Shown here one piece after another: positions 58,184 to 64,000 of a stretch of DNA of 64,000 nt. This DNA comes from Amycolatopsis circi (lineage in GTDB: Bacteria > Actinomycetota > Actinomycetes > Mycobacteriales > Pseudonocardiaceae). The stretch is from the NCBI RefSeq assembly GCF_003385235.1, contig NZ_PQIA01000001.1, positions 1 through 64,000 on the forward strand, read 5' to 3'. The translations under genes were made by a program, and so were the position numbers. Numbering within the stretch: the stretch's first letter is position 1; each line of letters starts with the position of its first letter. The notes under the pieces were generated by a model. The model saw nothing but the letters and a program-made list of their open reading frames with translations, did not search any database and was not told where the DNA came from.

Positions 58184-60493
58184 ATGAGCGGCATGGTCGG
58201 TGGGAAGTGGGGACGGGCGGCGGCGGTGGTCGCGGTCGTGGGGATTTCAGTGGTGGGGCAAGGGATCGCGCCCGCGGAAGTGGGGGCGAAGCCCGGTTCG
58301 ATGGCAGGCAGAGCGGCCGGAAGCACGGCGACGCTGGCCGAGGCGCGCCAAGTGGCGGGAGGCGCGCCGGGGGATTGCTGCGGCGGGCCGTCATCCTGGA
58401 CAACCGGGGACAAATCCGCCCTCGGGACCGCTGCCGGAACTGCGAGCCCGTTGTGGTTCACCGTCGCGAGGGGCGTTACGTCCGAGGTCTTCTATCCGCG
58501 TGCGGACGTCGCCAACATGCAGGACATGCAGTACGTCGTCACGGACGGAAAGTCCTTTGTGGACTTGGAGCGCGATGCGACGGACCACGTCGTCTCGATG
58601 CCGGACGAGAAGGCGCTCGAGTACACGGTCACGAACACCGCCAAGAACGGTCGTTATCGCATCACCACGACGTACGTCACCGACTCCGGACGGCCGACTC
58701 TTCTTACCCGCACCCGGTTTCAGTCGCTTGACGGCGGGCAGTACCAGGTTTACCTGCTCGCGAATCCGTCGATGGCGGGCGGCGCGGCGAACGACACCGC
58801 GGCGTGGGACGGGACTGGGCTGACGGCCAGTGGGACCGAAGAGTTGTTCGGAGCAAAGACGACTGTGGCGTCGGCGTTGCGCGCCTCGACGGGGTTCGTC
58901 GCGCACGACAACGGATATTCCGGCGCCGCGAGCGATTGCCTGGTAGACTTGCGGGCACATCAACGTCTTGCGAATCAATTCGATTCCACCAATTACGGCA
59001 ATATAGTCCAATGTGGACAGATCCCGGTCGGGCAGGACACGACGTTCTCGGTCGCACTCGGGTACGGGAGTGACGCGCGGGGCGCGGCGGCGTCCGCGGA
59101 CGGGTCGCTGGCGAGCGGGTTCGACAATCTTGAGCAGGCGTATCGGCGCGGGTGGGAGGAGTATGTCGGCAGCCTGAAGGCGGCGCCGGGCAGTGTGGCG
59201 GGCGACGAGCGGCAGCGGAGGGCGTATTACGTCGCGCTGATGGCGTTGCACGCGGCGGAGGACAAGACGCATCGCGGCGCGAGTGTCGCGGGGCTCGCCA
59301 CGCCGTGGGGCGACGTCGTGAACGGCGATGCGCTCAACGACGGCTACCACCGCGTGTGGGGCCGCGATCTGTACCAGCAGGCCACCGGGCTGCTCGCGGC
59401 CGGCGACGCGGCGCAGGCGAAGCGGATGGCGCAGTTCCTCTGGTCCTCGCAGTGGATTTCCGCGCCTGTGCAAGGCGACGGGACGACGTACCCGGCGGGC
59501 GCGTTTCCGCGGTACAGCCCGGTGAGCGGGGTCCAAGGGGCGACGCCGCAGCAGCTCGGCTGTTGCGAGCAGCTCGACCAGGATTCCGACGCGATCCTTC
59601 TCGCCTGGATGACTGGGCTCACCGACGCGACGACGTACGCGCGGGTCAAGGTGACGGCCGAGCACATCCGGACGAGCGGGCCCGCGACGACCGAGCGGTG
59701 GGAGGAGCAGTACGGCCGGTCGCCGTCGTCGATCGCGGCGGAGGTCGCCGGGCTGGTCACGGCCGGGGCGATCGCGCGGGCCAACGGCGATACCGCGGCG
59801 GCGCAGCAGTGGGAGTCCACCGCGGACTCGTGGCGGGCGCAGCTCGACAGCTGGACGCGGACGACCTCCGGTTACTGGGGCGGTCACACGTATTACGAGC
59901 GGATCGACAAGGGAACCGACCCGAACGACACTGGCCAGATCTGCTTTGACGAGGGCTGTTTCTACGAGCACGACGTCGTCGACTTCGGGTTCCTCGACCT
60001 GGTCCGGCTCGGGGTCCGCGCCCCGGCGGATCCGGAGATCGCCGAGTCGGTGACGCCGACGGCGGCGGCCCGCGACGGCAACGCGCCGACGCAGGTGACG
60101 ACCCCGAACGGCGACATCTACTTCCACCGCTACCCGCACGACAACTACGGCGAGAGCACCACGGCCTGCACCGGCTGGCCGGCCAACGGGCCGCAGCGGT
60201 TCGGGCGGCTCTGGCCGGTCCTGTCCGGCGAGCGCGGCGAGTACGAGCTGGCCAACGGGCGTTCGGCGGCGGTGTACCTGAAGTCGATGGCGGACGCGGC
60301 GAACGACGGCTACTTCATTCCCGAGCAGGTGTGGGATCGCGCCGACGCCGCGTGCTTCGGGCTGGGCCGTCCGACCGGGAGCGCGGCGCCGTTGATGTGG
60401 GCGGAAGGCCAGTACCTCCGGCTCGCGCAGAACATGGACGCGGGGAAGAACCTGGAGACTCCGTCGGTCGTTCAGCAGAGGTACGGCGGCTGA
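58184..60493 (+). CDS. Secreted GH15 glucoamylase/glucodextranase-like glycosidase
   Basis: Extracellular exo-acting alpha-glucan hydrolase of family 15, releasing glucose from chain ends. A signal peptide (RAAAVVAVVGISVVGQGIAP) leads to a beta-rich bacterial N domain (about residues 75-310, SPLWFTVARGVTSEVFYPRA) and an alpha/alpha barrel (about 330-760). The general acid is in TTERWEEQYGRSPSSIAAE and the base in SAAPLMWAEGQYLRLA; HRVWGRDLYQQATGLL is the subsite motif. About 769 residues from ATG 58184; ATG 58193 and TTG 58157 are alternatives and none has a strong ribosome site. Confidence 0.92.
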   Translation: MSGMVGGKWGRAAAVVAVVGISVVGQGIAPAEVGAKPGSMAGRAAGSTATLAEARQVAGGAPGDCCGGPSSWTTGDKSALGTAAGTASPLWFTVARGVTSEVFYPRADVANMQDMQYVVTDGKSFVDLERDATDHVVSMPDEKALEYTVTNTAKNGRYRITTTYVTDSGRPTLLTRTRFQSLDGGQYQVYLLANPSMAGGAANDTAAWDGTGLTASGTEELFGAKTTVASALRASTGFVAHDNGYSGAASDCLVDLRAHQRLANQFDSTNYGNIVQCGQIPVGQDTTFSVALGYGSDARGAAASADGSLASGFDNLEQAYRRGWEEYVGSLKAAPGSVAGDERQRRAYYVALMALHAAEDKTHRGASVAGLATPWGDVVNGDALNDGYHRVWGRDLYQQATGLLAAGDAAQAKRMAQFLWSSQWISAPVQGDGTTYPAGAFPRYSPVSGVQGATPQQLGCCEQLDQDSDAILLAWMTGLTDATTYARVKVTAEHIRTSGPATTERWEEQYGRSPSSIAAEVAGLVTAGAIARANGDTAAAQQWESTADSWRAQLDSWTRTTSGYWGGHTYYERIDKGTDPNDTGQICFDEGCFYEHDVVDFGFLDLVRLGVRAPADPEIAESVTPTAAARDGNAPTQVTTPNGDIYFHRYPHDNYGESTTACTGWPANGPQRFGRLWPVLSGERGEYELANGRSAAVYLKSMADAANDGYFIPEQVWDRADAACFGLGRPTGSAAPLMWAEGQYLRLAQNMDAGKNLETPSVVQQRYGG

Positions 60494-61337
60494 CCCGTCC
60501 GTTAGCGACGACGGCCGCGACCAAGGCCAGCCCGAGCCCAACGCCGGTCAGCACGGTGAACGGTTCGCCGAACAGCAGCGTGCCCCACACCGACGTGACC
60601 GGCGCGATCAGGAACATCAGGCTGTTCACCGAGGTCATGCCGATCCGTCCGACGAGCAGCCAATACAACCCGTATCCGCCGAAGGTCGCCAGCACCACCA
60701 GCCAGGTCAGGGCGAACCAGAAGTGCCCGGACGCGGGCGGCACCGCGCTCCCGGTCGCCAGCGCGAGGGCAGTGAACACGACCGCTGACGTGGCGCAGTG
60801 GATGGCCAGCGCGCGCAACGGGGGAGCGGGCACGCGAGCGCGGCGTTCGAGCACGGTGGAGGCGACTAGCCCGAGCATTCCGGCGAACGGGATCAGATAC
60901 GCCCAAGCCGGGGCGTGCGACGCGGCGTCCGACCAGCTGACGAGCACGACGCCGACGAGCCCCAGTGCGAGTCCGAGCCATTGCCGTCCGGTCGCGGCGA
61001 CGCCGAGCAACGGACCGGCGGCCGCGGCGGCGACCAGCGGTTGCACGCCGTCGATGAGGGCGGTCGTGCCGGTGCTGACGCCTTCGCCGATCGCCCAGTA
61101 GACGGTGAGCAGGTAGCCCGACTGCGACAGCAGGCCGATCAGAACGTGCCTGCCCAGTTCGCCGACCGGTCGCAGGCGCAGAAACGGCGCCAGCACCAGC
61201 GCCAGCGGCAGAAACCGCCACATGAGCACGGTCGGGACAGAGGCGTCCTCCGCGCCGAGTTTCGCGCCGATGAACCCGGACGACCAGCACGCCACGAACA
61301 GGACCGCCGCTCCGACTATACCGATCTGTTTACTCAT
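60315..61337 (-). CDS. EamA-family (DMT) exporter
   Basis: Ten-helix drug/metabolite transporter with two EamA repeats (residues about 5-140 and 150-285); LFVACWSSGFIGAKLG and LLFGEPFTVLTGVGLGLALV mark the repeats. Likely exports a small metabolite or toxic compound. The transporter fold ends near residue 283; the remaining 57 residues are Pro/Arg/Ser-rich and are read antisense to the 3' end of the GH15 gene. ATG at 61337 is 37 bp from a divergent TetR, with a palindrome between. Confidence 0.87.
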   Translation of the reverse strand: MSKQIGIVGAAVLFVACWSSGFIGAKLGAEDASVPTVLMWRFLPLALVLAPFLRLRPVGELGRHVLIGLLSQSGYLLTVYWAIGEGVSTGTTALIDGVQPLVAAAAAGPLLGVAATGRQWLGLALGLVGVVLVSWSDAASHAPAWAYLIPFAGMLGLVASTVLERRARVPAPPLRALAIHCATSAVVFTALALATGSAVPPASGHFWFALTWLVVLATFGGYGLYWLLVGRIGMTSVNSLMFLIAPVTSVWGTLLFGEPFTVLTGVGLGLALVAAVVANGRVSRRTSAERPTESPGSSPRPCSARAGGTGLPPTSTAPRSRSDGPARSTRRRRDPTPARE

Positions 61338-61347
61338 GGCACCGGAC

Positions 61348-61363
61348 TATACAGATCGGTATA
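61348..61363. promoter_or_regulatory. TetR operator between eamA-like gene and tetR
   Basis: TATAC-agatcg-GTATA is an inverted repeat between the two divergent starts, so the TetR probably represses both genes here. Confidence 0.65.
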
Positions 61364-61373
61364 CACTGGTGCC

Positions 61374-61934
61374 ATGACGATCGACTGGACGCCGAAGGCG
61401 CACGCGGTGCTGACAGCCGCGTCGGAGTTGTTCTACGAGCGGGGGATCCACGCGGTAGGCGTCGACGTCATCGCGGCGAAGGCGGGGGTCACGAAGAAGA
61501 CCCTCTACGACCGGTTCGGCTCGAAGGATCGGCTGGTCGTGGAGTATTTGGCCGACCGGGACGCGCGCTGGCGAGAGTTCTTGGGCGAGTGGCTGGAGAA
61601 GGCCGGGGCGGCTCCGCGGGACCGGCTGGCGGCGGCGTTCGACGCGTCCGAGGCTTGGGCGAAGAAGTACGGCGGCAAGGGCTGCAGCATGATCAACGCG
61701 CACGCGGAGATCAGCGATCCCGCGCATCCGGCGTATGCGGTGGTGACCGAGAGCAAACGGTGGATGCTCGGCGTTTTCGTCGAATTGGCCGAATCGGCCG
61801 GGGTTTCCGATCCGCACAAGGTCGCCGAACAGATCATGTTGCTGCACGAGGGCGCGGTCGTGATGGCGGGAATGCGGGTCGCGCAGAACGTCTTCGAGCG
61901 CGCGGCGGAAACGGCGGTGGTGCTGCTGGGATGA
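61374..61934 (+). CDS. TetR-family regulator
   Basis: A 186-residue TetR protein: helix-turn-helix at residues 8-55 (AVLTAASELFYERGIHAVGV, KAGVTKKTLYDRFGSKDRLV) and a C-terminal part with GGKGCSMINAHAEISDPAHP, seen in TetR_C_6-like exporter regulators. Divergent from the EamA exporter, which it likely controls. Ends 1 bp from the convergent CGNR gene. Confidence 0.9.
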   Translation: MTIDWTPKAHAVLTAASELFYERGIHAVGVDVIAAKAGVTKKTLYDRFGSKDRLVVEYLADRDARWREFLGEWLEKAGAAPRDRLAAAFDASEAWAKKYGGKGCSMINAHAEISDPAHPAYAVVTESKRWMLGVFVELAESAGVSDPHKVAEQIMLLHEGAVVMAGMRVAQNVFERAAETAVVLLG

Positions 61935-61935
61935 G

Positions 61936-62499
61936 TCAGCGCGCCGACCGGATCTTCTCGTAATGCCGTGCGGCGCGCGCTCGGTTGCCGCAGGCGACGG
62001 AGCACCATTCGCGGCGCGGATGCGTCTTCATGAAGTAGAGCACGCAACCCGGCGCGTAACAGGCGCGCAGCTTCGCCGCTTCGGGCCCGCCTAAAAGCGC
62101 GATCGATTCTCGCGCCACGCGGGCTAATCCGGTGACCACAGGCGAAGTGCCGCGCGACGAACTCTCCTGCAATTTCCCGGCCACGAAGGTCAACTGGGGG
62201 ACCGGCAGGTGGGTCACTAGGTCGTTCAAGTCGCCGAGGGCGGTATCCAACTCAAGGATCGCGGGTTGTCGATCGTCCGCAGTGACTTGGGCGGCGAGAC
62301 GGCGGACGGCGTCGCGAAGCCGTCGCGCCAGCGCGAGTTCGGCGGCGGACGAGTGCCGAGCCCCGCGCTCGATGCCGACGTCGTCGAGCCACGCGTCGAG
62401 GTCTTCGCGGGTGCGCAGGTCGTCGTGGAGCCCGCTCGTGTCGGCCCAGACGGTCGCCATCAGGCGGACCGGCACGACCTCGTGCGGCAGCATCCCCAT
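61936..62499 (-). CDS. CGNR zinc-finger (ABATE domain) regulator
   Basis: A 187-residue putative transcription factor with an N-terminal ABATE (stress-induced) domain and a C-terminal CGNR zinc finger (ACYAPGCVLYF...WCSVACGNRARAARHY, about residues 142-183). Divergent from a PPOX-type flavoprotein; the shared region has several CCGTGAG elements that may be its sites. Confidence 0.9.
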   Translation of the reverse strand: MGMLPHEVVPVRLMATVWADTSGLHDDLRTREDLDAWLDDVGIERGARHSSAAELALARRLRDAVRRLAAQVTADDRQPAILELDTALGDLNDLVTHLPVPQLTFVAGKLQESSSRGTSPVVTGLARVARESIALLGGPEAAKLRACYAPGCVLYFMKTHPRREWCSVACGNRARAARHYEKIRSAR

Positions 62500-62533
62500 G
62501 ACCGAGACCGTATCACGGGTGGAACGGGTTGCA

Positions 62534-62567
62534 TCCGTGAGAAGCGACTGCTAGAACTCCTCACGGA
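62534..62567. promoter_or_regulatory. CCGTGAG inverted repeat in the CGNR/PPOX promoter
   Basis: TCCGTGAG (62534-62541) and CTCACGGA (62560-62567) are perfect inverted arms 18 bp apart; CCCGTGAGAA recurs at 62582. Candidate site for the CGNR regulator. Confidence 0.5.
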
Positions 62568-62602
62568 ACATCAACGCGTAACCCGTGAGAAAAGGAGGTG
62601 GC

Positions 62603-63514
62603 ATGAACTCGGTGATCCAGCAGGTCTTCCACGCCGGAGAGCTGGCTGTCCAACGCGAGGCCGGAGTCGAACGGCAGGCCGCGCGCCTGTCCCGGATGGC
62701 CGAGCCTGCCGGGATTTCCGCGGGGATGGCGGGGTTCCTGGCCGAACGGACCTTCCTTGTCCTGACCGGACGCGACGTCGACGGGCGGCTGTGGACCTCG
62801 CCGATCATCGGCCCGCCGGGGTTCCTGGAAACCAGATCGGCGACGACGCTCGCGATCCGCAGTGGGCTCCCGAAGGGCGATCCGTTGCACGGGCTCCAGC
62901 CTGGGCAGCAGGTCGGCCTGACGAGCATCGAGTTCGCCACTCGCCGCCGCGTCCGGATCAACGGCAGCCTCGCCACTTCGGCCGAAGACCACCTGATCGT
63001 GGACATCGAGCAGGCGTACGGCAACTGCCCGCAATACATCCAGCAGCGCGTCCTGTCCGAAGAAGCCGAGCCAGTAGCACCGGTACAAGAACGCACCGAA
63101 CTGAGCGATGGCGACACCGAGCTGATCCAAGCAGCCGACACATTCTTCCTCGGCACCATCAACCCTGGCCACGGCGCGGACGCGTCCCATCGCGGCGGCG
63201 CGCCCGGATTCGTCCGCGTCGAGGGAAATGCCTTGTGGTGGCCCGATTATCCCGGCAACAACCTGTTCAACAGCCTCGGCAACCTCGCCGCGAACCCGGA
63301 AGCCGCACTGCTCTTCTTCGACTTCGCCACCGGCCAGGCCTTGCAGGTCTCCGGCACCGCCGCGATCGAATGGGGAGAAGCGGGCCGTTCCGGCGACGAC
63401 GGCTACACCGGCCGGATCGTTCGGTTCGAGGTGCGACGCATCGTTTCCGGGCGGCCCGCACCACGTCAGGTCGCGCACACGCCGTACCCGCGCAATCCCC
63501 AGCTCATCAAGTGA
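62603..63514 (+). CDS. Pyridoxamine 5'-phosphate oxidase-family flavoprotein
   Basis: A 303-residue split-barrel flavoprotein. [20 protein letters not shown] and [20 protein letters not shown] lie in the first half, and [20 protein letters not shown] and [20 protein letters not shown] in the second, which binds FMN in related proteins. ATG at 62603 follows a strong AAGGAGGTG. Substrate unknown. It precedes the DUF1348 gene by 13 bp. Confidence 0.87.
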   Translation: MNSVIQQVFHAGELAVQREAGVERQAARLSRMAEPAGISAGMAGFLAERTFLVLTGRDVDGRLWTSPIIGPPGFLETRSATTLAIRSGLPKGDPLHGLQPGQQVGLTSIEFATRRRVRINGSLATSAEDHLIVDIEQAYGNCPQYIQQRVLSEEAEPVAPVQERTELSDGDTELIQAADTFFLGTINPGHGADASHRGGAPGFVRVEGNALWWPDYPGNNLFNSLGNLAANPEAALLFFDFATGQALQVSGTAAIEWGEAGRSGDDGYTGRIVRFEVRRIVSGRPAPRQVAHTPYPRNPQLIK

Positions 63515-63527
63515 AAGGACCCCGGCC

Positions 63528-63989
63528 ATGACCGAATCGCGGCCCCCGTTCCCGCCGTTCGACCTGTCCGCCGCGCTGAAGAAGGTCCAGGCGGCCGAAG
63601 ACGCGTGGAATACGCGAGATCCGGAGAAGGTGTCGCTCGCGTACACGCCGGATTCCGTGTGGCGCAACCGAGACACGCACGTGGTTGGCCGCGCCGCGAT
63701 CGTCGGGTTCCTCGCCGCGAAGTGGGAGCGCGAGCAGGATTACGCGCTGCGCAAGGGACTTTGGGGGTTCCGCGAGAACCGCATCGCCGTCCGGTTCCAG
63801 TACGAGAGCCGCGACGCGGACGGGCAATGGTGGCGCAGCTACGGCAACGAACTGTGGGAGTTCGCCGAAAACGGGCTGATGAGCCGGCGCGAGGCGTCGA
63901 TCAACGACCGGCGCATCGAGGAGGCGCAGCGGCGGATCTTCGGGCCGCGGCCGGAGTCGGAGCACGGGGTCGACTTCCCGTTGTGGTGA
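63528..63989 (+). CDS. NTF2-like DUF1348 protein
   Basis: A 153-residue NTF2-like protein of the DUF1348 family ([56 protein letters not shown]). The cone-shaped fold usually binds small hydrophobic ligands; function unknown. ATG follows AAAGGA and lies 13 bp after the PPOX stop, so the two are cotranscribed. Complete, ending 11 bp before the window edge. Confidence 0.9.
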   Translation: MTESRPPFPPFDLSAALKKVQAAEDAWNTRDPEKVSLAYTPDSVWRNRDTHVVGRAAIVGFLAAKWEREQDYALRKGLWGFRENRIAVRFQYESRDADGQWWRSYGNELWEFAENGLMSRREASINDRRIEEAQRRIFGPRPESEHGVDFPLW

Positions 63990-64000
63990 AAGAACCCGGC

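Overview
The window is about 71% GC by eye, with strong third-position GC bias and frequent GTG/TTG starts. Gene content (CmtR-type regulator, F420-linked PPOX flavoprotein, Erm-type rRNA methylase, DtxR/IdeR-type iron boxes, many GntR/TetR/LysR regulators) points to a soil actinomycete of the Pseudonocardiales, most likely Amycolatopsis. That assignment is inference. It looks like an accessory, catabolic part of a chromosome: no rRNA, tRNA, integrase, transposase or CRISPR array was seen.

Layout. 1-7.9 kb: a minus-strand nitrogen-compound operon (RidA, DUF1028, M20 amidohydrolase, aspartase, MHS symporter, APC permease cut by the window edge), divergent from a flavin monooxygenase. 8-9.8 kb: FabH-like ketosynthase and divergent TetR, beside a decayed alpha/beta-hydrolase. 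9.8-14.8 kb: primary-amine catabolism (LysR, copper amine oxidase, TetR, aldehyde dehydrogenase). 14.9-15.8 kb: Erm-type methylase with a candidate stalling leader peptide. 16-21.5 kb: PRC-barrel/DUF2382 stress protein and sdhCAB with divergent LysR. 21.5-25.8 kb: small oxidoreductases and an AraC regulator followed by decayed copies of its own 3' end. 26-31.5 kb: NADP glutamate dehydrogenase and a self-sufficient Mo oxidoreductase fusion with divergent GntR.

31.9-43.2 kb is an oxalate island: sucCD, an oxalyl-CoA-decarboxylase-like enzyme, formyl-CoA transferase, ADP-forming acyl-CoA synthetase, OFA antiporter and a GntR regulator. 43.8-47.5 kb holds two genes with iron boxes flanking a 44-residue peptide gene coupled to a JmjC oxygenase. 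47.9-52.6 kb is a glyoxylate-to-glycerate pathway (PanE-like, hyi, glxR, gcl), so oxalate-derived C2 units could enter central metabolism nearby. 52.6-64 kb: CmtR/CDF metal efflux, an SDR under twin palindromes, a secreted protein, ssb with a decayed ssb fragment, a secreted GH15 glucoamylase, an EamA exporter with TetR, a CGNR regulator, PPOX and DUF1348 proteins.

Two features stand out. The window is unusually rich in tandem repeats, several made of degenerate copies of the 3' end of the neighbouring gene. The best candidate for an undescribed system is the peptide plus JmjC oxygenase pair at 44,953-46,290.
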